A stretch of 64,000 nt of DNA from JBMNUM01 sp050946275 (GCA_050946275.1 JBMNUM010000009.1:8310-72309); one strand, 5' to 3'. Shown: positions 26,285 to 35,186, counted from the first letter of the stretch. Notes: generated by a model not told the origin, from the letters alone. Made by a program: numbers and translations.

Positions 26285-27490
26285 ATGGCAGATACCACAA
26301 TCAACAGCGGGGCTGTTGCGGACCTGGGTGGTCTGATCGAGCAGCGCGAGGCCAAGATCGCCGCAGCTAGCACCGATCGTCCCAAGTTCGACTTCAACGC
26401 GAACAAGCTCGCCCGCTCGTTGCATCCCGATCGCCAGCATTTCCTGGTTTCCGCAGTGGAGGAGCTCCAGGCGGAGTGCAAGTGCTATACGCTCGTCCCG
26501 GATCCCGATGAGGGCACCGACCATGTCGCGTATTTCGCACCCGGCCAGTATGTGACGGTCTTCGTCGATATCGACGGCGTTCCCACGACCCGCGCCTACT
26601 CGATCTCGTCGTCTCCGCGCGCCTCTCTCGACGGCAAGCTCGAGATCACGGTCAAGAACACCGACGGCGGCTTCGTCTCCCCGTGGATCCTGGAGAACTG
26701 GAAGGAAGGCGACAAGGTCGAGACCTCCGGCCCGCTCGGAGAGTTCTTCTACATCTCCCTGCGCGACGCGCCGGCCGTCATCGCCCTCGCCGGCGGCAGC
26801 GGCATCACGCCGTTTTTGTCCATGGCACGTGCGATCGCGGATGGAGACGAGGACTTCAACCTCACGATCCTGCTCGGCAGCCGTACCGAGGACCAGATTC
26901 TCTACAAGGACGAGTTCGACCGCATCCAGGCCGCTACCGACAAGGTCAAGGTGGTCCATGTCCTTTCCGACGAGGAGAAGGATGGCTTCGAGCACGGCTT
27001 CCTGACCGCGGAGCTTATCGAGAAGTATGCACCGGCAGGGGAGCCGTATTCCGTCTTCATGTGCGGCCCGCAGGTGATGTACGCGTTCGCGGACAAGGAG
27101 CTCGAGAAGCTCGGGCTCATCCGCAAGTACATCCGCCGCGAGCTCTTCGGCGAGATCTTCAACCCGCAGGACGAGCCGGATTGGCCCGCCGATGCCGAGA
27201 TCCCCGAGGAGGTCGCCATCACGGTCACCATCAAGGGCGAATCGAAGACGGTCAAGGGAAGCGGAAGCGATTCCGTCATGCGCATCTTGGAGAAGAGCGG
27301 CATAGCCGTTCCGGCCAAGTGCCGCAGCGGCGAGTGCGGCTGGTGCCGCAGCCGCCTCATCTCGGGAGAGGTCTTCATGCCCGATGCGCTTGATGGGCGA
27401 CGCATGGCAGACAAGAAGTACGGGTACATCCATCCGTGCATCGCGTTCCCGCTGTCCGACCTCGTCATCGAAGTCTCGCCGGTCAAATGA
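26285..27490 (+). CDS. NAD(P)H oxidoreductase with C-terminal [2Fe-2S] ferredoxin domain
   Basis: The protein is 401 aa with three modules. An FAD-binding ferredoxin-reductase domain carries the flavin motif TRAYSISSSP near residue 100. A nucleotide-binding domain has LAGGSGITPFLSMARAI and the C-terminal VFMCGPQVMY. A plant-type [2Fe-2S] domain has Cys346-x4-Cys351-x2-Cys354 and Cys385 (CRSGECGWC, HPC). It is built to pass electrons from NAD(P)H through FAD to the iron-sulfur centre and on to a partner, very likely the CrtI-like flavoprotein encoded just upstream. The first 35 residues are an unusual helical extension. Its stop overlaps the next start (ATGA). Confidence 0.93.
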   Translation: MADTTINSGAVADLGGLIEQREAKIAAASTDRPKFDFNANKLARSLHPDRQHFLVSAVEELQAECKCYTLVPDPDEGTDHVAYFAPGQYVTVFVDIDGVPTTRAYSISSSPRASLDGKLEITVKNTDGGFVSPWILENWKEGDKVETSGPLGEFFYISLRDAPAVIALAGGSGITPFLSMARAIADGDEDFNLTILLGSRTEDQILYKDEFDRIQAATDKVKVVHVLSDEEKDGFEHGFLTAELIEKYAPAGEPYSVFMCGPQVMYAFADKELEKLGLIRKYIRRELFGEIFNPQDEPDWPADAEIPEEVAITVTIKGESKTVKGSGSDSVMRILEKSGIAVPAKCRSGECGWCRSRLISGEVFMPDALDGRRMADKKYGYIHPCIAFPLSDLVIEVSPVK

Positions 27491-28557
27491 CGGTCCAGAA
27501 GGGAATAGTGGAGTCCTCCCGTCCGCTCGTCGACAGCAGCTCGTCTCCCGCCGAGCTCCGCGCCGCGTTGACGCATCTCGAGGATTCGGGGCTGTTGCCC
27601 GGCAACATCGTTGAATGGGCGAGGCGCAACCTTGATACGTGCGAGGATCATGACGCCGCTGAAATCGAGCGGCGTCATGCCCGCGCGGCGGTTGCCCTCG
27701 TGCTCTCGATCGACTGGGGAGATGGCTCCAGGACGCTGCGCTCCCGCAACGTCCCCAAGCGCATCGATCCGGTTTGGGCGCGGAGTTTCCTCGACCGCGA
27801 GCTCTACGGCCTGCAGGAGGTCAAGCAACGCGTGCTCGAGACGATCGTGCAGATGAACCGCACGCATACGGTTCCGGCCTATGGCATGCTGCTCGTGGGG
27901 CCGGCGGGAACCGGCAAGTCGCGCATCGCCGCCTGCGTTGCGCATCTTCTCGGCCGACCGTACGCCGTGATCGACATGAGCGCGATCCGCGACGTCGAGG
28001 CCATCACGGGGTCGCCGCGGCTGTATGCCAATGCCCGGCCGGGTCTGGTCATGCAGACGCTCGCATCCGCCGGCAGCCCCAACGTGGTCTTCATCGTCAA
28101 CGAGCTCGACAAGATAGGGGAGACTGCGCAGGGCGGAAACCCCTCGTATGCACTGCTCTCCCTGCTCGATCATATGGGATTCATCGACAACTACCTCGAG
28201 TGCTCGGTCCCCACGGAGGGCATCTACGTCATCGGCACGGCAAACGATGCATCTACCATCTCCTCGCCGGTGCTCTCCCGCCTCAGCGTGATCGACGTTC
28301 CCGACTACACGCTTGACGAGAAGAAGATCATCCTCCGCGACTTCGCCCTCCCGCGCGTGCTCGACAGGCTCGGCATGAAGCCGGACGAGTGCACGGTGAG
28401 CGATGCCGCGGTGACGGCGATAGTGGAGCGCTACGCCGGTCTGCCGGGGGCACGCGAGCTCGAGCAGGAGGCGGAGCACCTCGCATCGCACGCGCTCTAT
28501 CGGATCGAGGCCGAGGGCATTGACTCCGTGCACTACGACATCGGCAATCTCCCGTAA
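27487..28557 (+). CDS. Stand-alone Lon-like AAA+ ATPase (no protease domain, Walker B Asp replaced)
   Basis: The start ATG at 27487 overlaps the previous stop (ATGA), giving 356 aa. Residues about 105-340 match the AAA module of Lon: LDRELYGLQEVKQRVLE, Walker A GPAGTGKSRIA near 137, ARPGLVMQTLASAGSPNVVFI, the sensor-1 segment YVIGTANDAS, and the sensor-2-like GLPGARELEQE. The S16 protease domain and the Lon substrate-binding N-domain are missing. The Walker B aspartate is Asn205 (VVFIVNELDK), while the catalytic glutamate (E206) is kept. It may bind rather than turn over ATP, acting as a maturation or assembly chaperone for the two redox proteins. That role is inference from the operon. Confidence 0.85.
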   Translation: MTVQKGIVESSRPLVDSSSSPAELRAALTHLEDSGLLPGNIVEWARRNLDTCEDHDAAEIERRHARAAVALVLSIDWGDGSRTLRSRNVPKRIDPVWARSFLDRELYGLQEVKQRVLETIVQMNRTHTVPAYGMLLVGPAGTGKSRIAACVAHLLGRPYAVIDMSAIRDVEAITGSPRLYANARPGLVMQTLASAGSPNVVFIVNELDKIGETAQGGNPSYALLSLLDHMGFIDNYLECSVPTEGIYVIGTANDASTISSPVLSRLSVIDVPDYTLDEKKIILRDFALPRVLDRLGMKPDECTVSDAAVTAIVERYAGLPGARELEQEAEHLASHALYRIEAEGIDSVHYDIGNLP

Positions 28558-28628
28558 GGCCCGGGTCATGTGGGAAGACGATGGGAGCGAAGACCCGTCG
28601 CCCGTGTTAACAGAGTTTTAACACGCTT

Positions 28629-28666
28629 TTCCTTGCCCGGGTTTTGCGGTTTGCCTACCATTGAAT
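28629..28666 (+). promoter_or_regulatory. Promoter of gdhA (shared block)
   Basis: TTGCCC (28633-28638), a 17-nt spacer and TACCAT (28656-28661, preceded by TGCC) form the promoter. The 38-nt block matches the promoter at 24626-24663 at 31 positions. Confidence 0.7.
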
Positions 28667-28713
28667 CGTTGCATTTTCGGAAGAATCCCAACGAGAGAAA
28701 TGGAGTGCAGGAT

Positions 28714-30069
28714 ATGGCATACGTTGATGACGTTCTCGAGCAAGTCAAGGCGAAGGATGCCGATCAGCCGGAGTTCATCCAGGCTGTGACCGAGATGCTC
28801 GAGAGCCTCGCCCCCGTTTTCGAGAAGCATCCCGAGTACCAGCAGGCCAAGCTCCTCGAGCGCATCGTTGAGCCCGAGCGCGTCGTGCAGTTCCGCGTGC
28901 CGTGGGTCGATGACAACGGTGAGGTGCAGGTCAACCGCGGCTTCCGCGTTGAGTACAACTCCGCGATCGGCCCCTACAAGGGCGGCCTGCGCTTCGACCA
29001 GTCCGTGTACCTGGGCATGCTCAAGTTCCTGGGCTTCGAGCAGATCTTCAAGAACGCGCTGACCACGCTTCCCATGGGCGGCGGCAAGGGCGGCTCCGAC
29101 TTCCATCCCAAGGGCAAGTCCAACAACGAGATCATGCACTTCTGCCAGAGCTTCATGACCGAGCTCTCGCGCCACATCGGCCCCGACACCGACGTCCCCG
29201 CCGGCGACCTGGGCGTTGGCGGTCGCGAGGTCGGCTACATGTTCGGCCAGTACAAGCGCCTGCGCAACGAGTTCACCGGCGTCCTCACCGGCAAGGGCCT
29301 GTCCTTCGGCGGCTCGCTGGCTCGCACCGAGGCCACCGGCTACGGCCTGGTCTACTTCGTCGACGAGTACCTCAAGTGCCACGATGACTCCTTCGAGGGC
29401 AAGACCGTCGTCGTCCACGGCTCGGGCAACGTCGCCATCTACGCGATCCAGAAGGTCACCCAGCTGGGCGGCAAGGTCGTTGCATGCTCCGACACCAAGG
29501 GCTGGGTCTACGACGAGCAGGGCATCGACTACCAGATCCTCGAGAAGATCTACAACGCCAAGCGTTCCGGTAACGACAAGGGCGTCAGCCTCAAGATGTA
29601 CCTGGACTTCCGTCCCGAGGCCGTGCATCATGCCGAGGATGGCCGTGGCGTCTGGGGCGTCCCCTGCGACATCGCCCTTCCCTGCGCCCGTGAGAACACG
29701 CTGCTGCTCGAGGATGCCCAGAAGCTCGTCGCCAATGGCTGCAAGGCCGTCGGCGAGGGTGCGAACATGCCCACCTCGCTGGATGCGACCGCGTACCTGA
29801 TGGACAACGGTGTCGCGTTCTTCCCGGGCAAGGCTGCCAACGCTGGTGGCGTCGCCACCTCCGGCCTCGAGATGAGCCAGAACTCCGAGCGTCTCTCCTG
29901 GAGCTTCGAGGAGGTCGACGCGAAGCTCGAGGGCATCATGCGTGGCATCTACCACGCCTGCGACGATGCAGCCCGCGAGTACGACATGGAGGGCAACTAT
30001 GTTGCCGGTGCCAACATCGCCGGCTTCCTCAAGGTCGCCGACGCCATGATGGCCCAGGGTGTTGTCTAA
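28714..30069 (+). CDS. gdhA: NADP-type glutamate dehydrogenase
   Basis: The start ATG at 28714 gives 451 aa, the usual length for the hexameric NADP-dependent class; longer in-frame starts lack a ribosome site. The enzyme interconverts 2-oxoglutarate plus ammonia and glutamate. Signatures: the catalytic-lysine region NSAIGPYKGGLRFDQSV, LPMGGGKGGSDFHPKGK, PAGDLGVGGREVGYMFG, the dinucleotide motif VHGSGNVAIYAIQK, and GEGANMPTSLDA. Codon choice is strongly biased toward preferred codons, consistent with high expression. Its promoter is nearly the same as that of the flavoprotein operon just upstream. Confidence 0.98.
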   Translation: MAYVDDVLEQVKAKDADQPEFIQAVTEMLESLAPVFEKHPEYQQAKLLERIVEPERVVQFRVPWVDDNGEVQVNRGFRVEYNSAIGPYKGGLRFDQSVYLGMLKFLGFEQIFKNALTTLPMGGGKGGSDFHPKGKSNNEIMHFCQSFMTELSRHIGPDTDVPAGDLGVGGREVGYMFGQYKRLRNEFTGVLTGKGLSFGGSLARTEATGYGLVYFVDEYLKCHDDSFEGKTVVVHGSGNVAIYAIQKVTQLGGKVVACSDTKGWVYDEQGIDYQILEKIYNAKRSGNDKGVSLKMYLDFRPEAVHHAEDGRGVWGVPCDIALPCARENTLLLEDAQKLVANGCKAVGEGANMPTSLDATAYLMDNGVAFFPGKAANAGGVATSGLEMSQNSERLSWSFEEVDAKLEGIMRGIYHACDDAAREYDMEGNYVAGANIAGFLKVADAMMAQGVV

Positions 30070-30107
30070 GAGCCTCGACCGACAGAGCGCTTCCGATTTG
30101 AAACGGG

Positions 30108-30137
30108 GCCCCGCGGGCATAGCCTGCGGGGCTCTTG
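30108..30137 (+). terminator. Terminator after gdhA
   Basis: GCCCCGC (30108-30114) pairs with GCGGGGC (30126-30132), with inner GGC/GCC, then TCTTGCC. It resembles the hairpin at 23359-23393. Confidence 0.7.
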
Positions 30138-30180
30138 CCGTTCGGGCGGATATGCTGCGGGGACAGCACGGTCGGACCGG

Positions 30181-30293
30181 CCTGGCAACTTCGTTCGAAA
30201 AAGGGCGTCATTTCCGGTCCGGAAGGCCCATTCGTGGCAATTTGGCACGGTAGGGGGTGCCCCAGACGCCCTTTTTCGATACAAGTTGCCAGG
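30181..30293. repeat. Long inverted repeat between convergent genes (element C)
   Basis: Bases 30181-30209 pair with 30265-30293 over 29 positions with two mismatches (core TGGCAACTTCGTTCGAAAAA). The 55-nt interval holds a TTCCGG/CCGGAA hairpin. It lies between gdhA and the convergent MFS gene. The arm shares TGGCAA and AAAAGGGCGT with element D at 54727. Confidence 0.88.
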
Positions 30294-30340
30294 GTTCCGA
30301 TCGACTGCCGTTCCAGAGGCGGTTCAGGTAGGGCGTCGAA

Positions 30341-31519
30341 TCACGCCGCCCTACGACCGTGCACGAGGTGGTAGACCACGCCGGCTGCGGCTGCAGCTCC
30401 GGCGAGCACGAGATAGCCTCCACCGTAGCCGATGAAGGGGATGATGCCTCCGATGACCAGCGGCCCGATGCCCGTGCCGAGGTCCATGCTCATGAAGAAG
30501 GTCGAGTTCGCCCGGCCGAGTTCATCGGGTGGCGTATCGCGCGCGATCACCGCCTGCGTGATGGATTGCGTCGCCCCGATGCCGAAGCCCGCGAGTGCCG
30601 CCGATGCGAGCAGCATCGCGCCATTGGAGGCGAGGGCGAGCACGACGAAGCCGACGGCAAGCGATGCGAAGCACCAATAGATAATCGAGTTTTCGCCCTT
30701 GCGGTCAACGCGGCGTCCGACCGGCGGACGCGTGAGCAGTATGGTGGCAGCGTACACGACGAAGAACAAGCTGGCCATCTTCTCGAGCTCGAGCTCCTCG
30801 GCATAGAGGGTGAGGAACGACAGGATGCCCGAATAGCCGAGGTAGCACAGGAAGAGCACCACACCCAGGGGGATTGCCGATTTCTGGAGGAGCGACCTTC
30901 TCGTGCGTCTTGGGTCGGGACGCGTGGCGACGGGGGAGCCCTGCTGTTCGACGCGTGGAATATCCAGCAGCGCCAAGCTCGCAAGGGCCAGCACCGCGAT
31001 GACGGTGGCAACGGTGAACATCGTGCTGTAGCTCCCGGACAGGCTCGTTATGAGAATCGCGACGAACGGTCCCACTCCGGTTGCGAGCGCCTGCATCATG
31101 GAGAAGTAGCCGATGCCCTCGCCGTAGCGCCCGCGGGGAATGACGAGCGCCGCCCCCGCCGCTGCCGAGCCGGACATGATTGCAAACGAGAAGCCATGCG
31201 CGATGCGCACGGCCATGAGCAGGCCGAACGCCATGGGGACGAGATACAACCCCATGCAGATGACGTTCACGCCCGTCCCGATGACGAGCGCCCGCTTCAC
31301 ACCCCAGCTATCGATTCTGCTTCCGAAGAGCAATCGCGTGACCAGCGCCGCGATAACGTACACGCTCACCATCAGGCCGGCCATGCCGTGCGATACGCCA
31401 TAGGTGTCGATGGTGAACTCGGTGATCTCCACCATGACGAGGTAGAAGGAGAGCGCGGAGCAGAAGTTCACGCCCATGAGCACGATGAACGTGCGGCTCC
31501 ACAGCTTCTCCGGGTTCAT
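30341..31519 (-). CDS. MFS transporter
   Basis: This 392-aa major facilitator has about twelve predicted helices. The loop after helix 2 carries a family-A-like motif in LLFGSRIDSWGVKRALVIG. The mid-protein loop is basic (RPDPRRTRRSLLQKS), followed by the related motif LLTRPPVGRRVDRKGENS. This points to a drug or metabolite exporter of the sugar/efflux type. The ATG directly follows the stop codon of the upstream polysaccharide deacetylase gene (TAAATG on the minus strand), so the two are co-transcribed. The substrate is unknown. Confidence 0.88.
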   Translation of the reverse strand: MNPEKLWSRTFIVLMGVNFCSALSFYLVMVEITEFTIDTYGVSHGMAGLMVSVYVIAALVTRLLFGSRIDSWGVKRALVIGTGVNVICMGLYLVPMAFGLLMAVRIAHGFSFAIMSGSAAAGAALVIPRGRYGEGIGYFSMMQALATGVGPFVAILITSLSGSYSTMFTVATVIAVLALASLALLDIPRVEQQGSPVATRPDPRRTRRSLLQKSAIPLGVVLFLCYLGYSGILSFLTLYAEELELEKMASLFFVVYAATILLTRPPVGRRVDRKGENSIIYWCFASLAVGFVVLALASNGAMLLASAALAGFGIGATQSITQAVIARDTPPDELGRANSTFFMSMDLGTGIGPLVIGGIIPFIGYGGGYLVLAGAAAAAGVVYHLVHGRRAA

Positions 31520-33445
31520 TTACCCCTCGTTCTCGGCTTTCTCCCCACCGTCTCCGGACTCGCCTTCCTCGGTCTCGTCCCCGCTGCTGATCCCGAGTTC
31601 CTTCTCGACGGCCGCGACGGCCTTGTCGAGGGCGGGGCGGCGCAGCTCGATGAGCTCGTCGATGGTGACGAAGCGATAACCCTTCGCCTGCAGGTCGGGG
31701 ATGATCGTGTCGATGGCCTCGACGGTCTCGCTGCGGTCGCCGCCGCCATCGTGCATGAGGATGATGGAGCCGCTCATCGCAGCGCCCTCGACCTCTTCGA
31801 TGATCGTGTCGGCGCCGGGCAGCTGCCAGTCGACCGAGTCGATGTTCCAGCCCACGAACGAGGTGCAGAGGTCACCCGCTGCCATCACGCCGTCGCCCGT
31901 GATGTTGCCGCCGGGCGGTCGCACGCAGGTCGTCTTCACGCCCGTCGCCTTCTCGATGGCGGCTTGCGCCTTCGAGATCTGGTTTCTGACCCCGTCCGCA
32001 TCGAGCTTGCTCAGGTACTGGTCGGAGTCGTGGTAGTAGGTGTGCGAGGCAACCTGGTGTCCGGCATCGGCGACGCGCTTGGATATCTCCGGGTACTCCT
32101 CGACATTCTGGCCGAGCTCGAAGAACGTCGCCTTTGCGTTGTATTTGGCGAGCACGGCGAGCACCTGGTCGGTGTACTCGGGATGCGGGCCGTCGTCGAA
32201 CGTCAGGGCGATGACCTTCTCCTCGTCGCTCTCCTGCTGCGGATCGATGCTCGTCCAGATGGCGTTCTTCATCGGCGTCGTCTCGTGGTCGACCGCCGTC
32301 TTGCCCGAGATGGTTCCCGTCTTGTACACGGCGACGCCCTCCTGGCCCTGCTGGGCCATGACGTGGAGACCGCCGTTATAGAAGTTGAAGTTCTCGGCAC
32401 CGCCGTCGACGATGACGGTGGGCTCTTCGGGACCCTCGGAGAGCGTCGACTCCTCCTCGATGTCCGCACCGCGTTTCTGGGTGATCTCGCTGCCATCGTG
32501 CACGCGCTTGCTCAGCTTCTCGACGACTTCCCCGCCGTCGAGCACGGTGACGCTCTGACCCTGCCCGGATTCGAGCACGCTGCCGTCCACGGCGACGAAA
32601 TCGCCGGGGTCATCGGTTATGAAGCCGTCTTCATGCAGCTTCTCGTACGTGGTGCGCGCGGCGACCTCCATCTGCTTGCCGTTGACCGTGATGTCGATCT
32701 TCCTGCTGCCCATGCCGATGTAGGCGCCGAGGACGATCACGACGATCACGACGATGCCGATGATGAGGCCCTTGGGATTGCGCTGCTTGCGCTGGCGCTC
32801 GCGCGCGGCCGTTCCAGCGCCGCGACGACGTCCGCTGTGCTGCTTGCTGTACTTGTCGTGGATGTCATCGCCGTAACGGTTGCGGTCGGCGTTGCGGCGG
32901 GCGTTCCCCTTCGACTTGGAACTCGACTTCGAGTAGCGGTCGTACTGGTCGTAGTACCGCTTCCTCGAATCGTCGCCTCCGCTGCCGTGCTGGCGATTCC
33001 GACTCTGGCTTTTGCCCTGGCCCTTGCTCTTGCTTCGGCCCTTGCCATCGCTGCCGTCCACGACCTTGCGCTGCGGTCTGCCCTGGCCGTTCTGCGGGCG
33101 ACGCTGCCCGCCTTGGTTCCGGCGCTGCTGTCCGTTGCGCTGGCTCTCGTCCCTGCGCTCCGGGCGGCTGTACATGTTCGCGGGTCGGCCTCGAAGCTCC
33201 TCGTCGCCCCGTCGCCTCTGCGGCTCAGGTGCGTCCTCGCCGGCATCGCTCTCATGCGGCGCCTTCGGCGCGTCATAGGTCTTGCGCGAGTACTGCTCGG
33301 CGGATTCATCACCCTCGATGCGCGGAATCGCCCGCTCGGTGCGCGACGGCCTGGCCTCAGCGCCTTCTGAGGGGTTTTGCGTATGCGCGTCATCGGAGTC
33401 GAGCGGTTTTCGCCCGTCGGGTTTGCTCTCGAATTCCTCGGCCAT
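31520..33445 (-). CDS. Membrane-anchored polysaccharide deacetylase with long disordered cytosolic N-terminus
   Basis: The protein is 641 aa. Residues 1-220 are low-complexity and highly charged (Arg/Gln/Asn/Gly/Ser-rich, for example SQRNGQQRRNQGGQRR). A single transmembrane helix at about 226-246 (GLIIGIVVIVVIVLGAYIG) is followed by an extracellular beta-rich segment (250-400). The NodB-type catalytic domain (410-600) has LTFDDGPHPEY (D417/D418), SHTYYH (H468, H472), RPPGG and ILMHDGG. The enzyme should remove acetyl groups from peptidoglycan or another glycan outside the cell, protecting the wall. The N-terminal tail is cytosolic by topology and may bind nucleic acid or partners. It lies upstream of an MFS gene on the same strand. 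Confidence 0.9.
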   Translation of the reverse strand: MAEEFESKPDGRKPLDSDDAHTQNPSEGAEARPSRTERAIPRIEGDESAEQYSRKTYDAPKAPHESDAGEDAPEPQRRRGDEELRGRPANMYSRPERRDESQRNGQQRRNQGGQRRPQNGQGRPQRKVVDGSDGKGRSKSKGQGKSQSRNRQHGSGGDDSRKRYYDQYDRYSKSSSKSKGNARRNADRNRYGDDIHDKYSKQHSGRRRGAGTAARERQRKQRNPKGLIIGIVVIVVIVLGAYIGMGSRKIDITVNGKQMEVAARTTYEKLHEDGFITDDPGDFVAVDGSVLESGQGQSVTVLDGGEVVEKLSKRVHDGSEITQKRGADIEEESTLSEGPEEPTVIVDGGAENFNFYNGGLHVMAQQGQEGVAVYKTGTISGKTAVDHETTPMKNAIWTSIDPQQESDEEKVIALTFDDGPHPEYTDQVLAVLAKYNAKATFFELGQNVEEYPEISKRVADAGHQVASHTYYHDSDQYLSKLDADGVRNQISKAQAAIEKATGVKTTCVRPPGGNITGDGVMAAGDLCTSFVGWNIDSVDWQLPGADTIIEEVEGAAMSGSIILMHDGGGDRSETVEAIDTIIPDLQAKGYRFVTIDELIELRRPALDKAVAAVEKELGISSGDETEEGESGDGGEKAENEG

Positions 33446-33715
33446 GATGAGGTTCTCTTCCTGCTTCGTTTAAGCTGCATTACAAAAGTCAGATAGATAC
33501 GAACCATTATATGACGAAAATCTCGCCCGCGCGTCATTTCGCCACGGTCTTTTGCCAAATTTCGGATGGACGGAGACACTTGGTGCAATGGCCGATATCA
33601 CGCTGGATTTGCCGGCCCGCTCTTGCTATCCTAGTTTTTGGCCGTTTACGCGGCCGTCTGCGCGAACGAAGAGAAATGGAACCAGGCGCGGACGATTTTA
33701 CCTGGAGGTTGTAGT

Positions 33716-34876
33716 TTGAAGGTGTTGAAGACGGCGCCGTCCCTGCGCGCATATTCAACCGTTTTCGTTATCGTTTTGACGGTGTTGCTCCTGCTCGTCA
33801 CCGCGCAGGCGTATGCCAAGACCTCGGATGAAGTGCGCGCCGAGGCCAATGCGATGATGGAGAAGCTCGACGCCATCCAGACCGAGATCAACGATACCCA
33901 GGCGGAATACGACCAGGCTGTCGCGGACCACGATGCAGCCGTGAAGGCGATGGATGCGGCCCAGGCGAAGATAGAAGAGGCCGAGAAGAAGATCGCCGAG
34001 AACCAAGAAAAGCTGCGCACCCGCGCCGTGGCCATCTACCGCAAGGGCAACGTCAGCATGGTCGACGTCGTGCTCGGCGCGACATCGTTCGAGGATTTCG
34101 TGACCATGTCGAACATGGTCGAGAGCATCAACCAGCGCGACGCCGAGATGGTCGAGGCGTCTCGCCAGGCGAAGGCGGAGGCTCAAGAGGCGCGCGACGA
34201 GTATGAGCACCAGAGCCAGGTCGCCGAGGAGAACATGCAGAAGGCCAAGGATGCCGAGGCGAAGCTGCAGGCCAAGGCCGATGAGATGAGCGCGGAGATC
34301 GACCGACTGACCGAGGAGGCGGCGGAGCTGCAGGCCCAGGAGGAGGCCGCCGCCGAGGAGGCGCGCAAGGCGCGCGAAGCAGCGGAGGCCGAGGCGAAGC
34401 GCATCGAGGCAGAGCGCGCGGCCGCCGCGGGGGCTTCGACCGAGAATCCGGATGATTCGGGGTACGACGAGGCGGGGGAGAGCGTCGTGACCGGCAACGG
34501 ACAGTTCTCGCATCCCTGCCCGGGCTACAACTCGATCTCGAGCACATTCGGATACCGTTCGTTTGACAGCTCGTTCCACAAGGGCGTCGACTTCGCCGCC
34601 TCGCAGGGCACGCCGATCTACGCGGCGGCGAGCGGCACGGTCGTCATCGCCGGATACAGCAGCTCGGCGGGCAACTGGGTCGTCATCTCCCATGGCGGCG
34701 GTCTTACCACCAAGTACATGCACATGGTCTCGACGCCGCTCGTGAGCGCTGGCCAGTCGGTATCGGCGGGGGAGAACATCGGCTACGTCGGCACGACGGG
34801 CTATTCGACCGGCCCGCACCTGCACTTCCAGGTGGAGGTCAACGGCACCGCCGTCAACCCGATGTATTACCTGTAG
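33716..34876 (+). CDS. Secreted M23 peptidoglycan endopeptidase with coiled coil (EnvC-like)
   Basis: The TTG at 33716 was chosen because GGAGG lies 7 nt upstream and it leads directly into a signal peptide (hydrophobic core VFVIVLTVLLLLV, cleavage near AYA|KT); this gives 386 aa. Residues about 35-235 form a long Glu/Ala/Lys-rich coiled coil. Residues about 265-386 are a LytM/M23 metallopeptidase domain with the zinc ligands H and D in FHKGVDFA and H in PHLHFQVE. All catalytic ligands are present, so it should be active and cleave peptide cross-links during cell separation. The coiled coil may interact with the division machinery. The gene stands alone. Confidence 0.92.
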   Translation: MKVLKTAPSLRAYSTVFVIVLTVLLLLVTAQAYAKTSDEVRAEANAMMEKLDAIQTEINDTQAEYDQAVADHDAAVKAMDAAQAKIEEAEKKIAENQEKLRTRAVAIYRKGNVSMVDVVLGATSFEDFVTMSNMVESINQRDAEMVEASRQAKAEAQEARDEYEHQSQVAEENMQKAKDAEAKLQAKADEMSAEIDRLTEEAAELQAQEEAAAEEARKAREAAEAEAKRIEAERAAAAGASTENPDDSGYDEAGESVVTGNGQFSHPCPGYNSISSTFGYRSFDSSFHKGVDFAASQGTPIYAAASGTVVIAGYSSSAGNWVVISHGGGLTTKYMHMVSTPLVSAGQSVSAGENIGYVGTTGYSTGPHLHFQVEVNGTAVNPMYYL

Positions 34877-35019
34877 GGAATTGCAGAAACGAGAAAGCTG
34901 CATCGCGCTTGCGGGCAGCGAGGGTCGCACCAGTGCGTCGAATTGGGCGGAGACGAGGTTCTCGCTGGGCTATTGCCCGCGGGGTTCTCGTATCGGCCCA
35001 AGGCGACGTGCTGGGGCGA

Positions 35020-35065
35020 GCCGCAGCGTCAAACAAAAAGGCCGTTCGTCTAAAAACGGCCGTTA
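35020..35065. repeat. 46-nt repeat downstream of tRNA-Asp, copied near tRNA-His
   Basis: This segment contains the tRNA-Asp terminator and recurs at 54936-54981 with three mismatches, in the scar region downstream of tRNA-His. Confidence 0.8.
35035..35061 (-). terminator. Rho-independent terminator of tRNA-Asp
   Basis: On the minus strand a 7-bp GGCCGTT/AACGGCC stem with an 8-nt loop is followed by five T residues. Confidence 0.8.
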
Positions 35066-35072
35066 AAGTTAG

Positions 35073-35149
35073 TGGCGGGATGTACGAGACTTGAACTCGC
35101 GACCTCTGGCTTGACAGGCCAGCGCTCTAACCAGCTGAGCTAACACCCC
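35073..35149 (-). tRNA. tRNA-Asp (anticodon GTC)
   Basis: The cloverleaf reads on the minus strand: acceptor GGGGTGT/ACATCCC (one G-U), D-arm with AGCTCAGCTGGTTAGAGC, anticodon loop CTGTCAA with anticodon GTC, T-loop GTTCAAGTC, discriminator G and an encoded CCA (35073-35075). Its length is 77 nt with CCA. Confidence 0.97.
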
Positions 35150-35186
35150 GTGGTGTTCGCGCTTCGTTTGAAGCAGCGTTAGAAAG

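Noticed and set aside
30359..33370. 1003-codon plus-strand ORF opposite the MFS and deacetylase genes
   Set aside because: Antisense shadow of two recognised genes; low-complexity composition and no domain.
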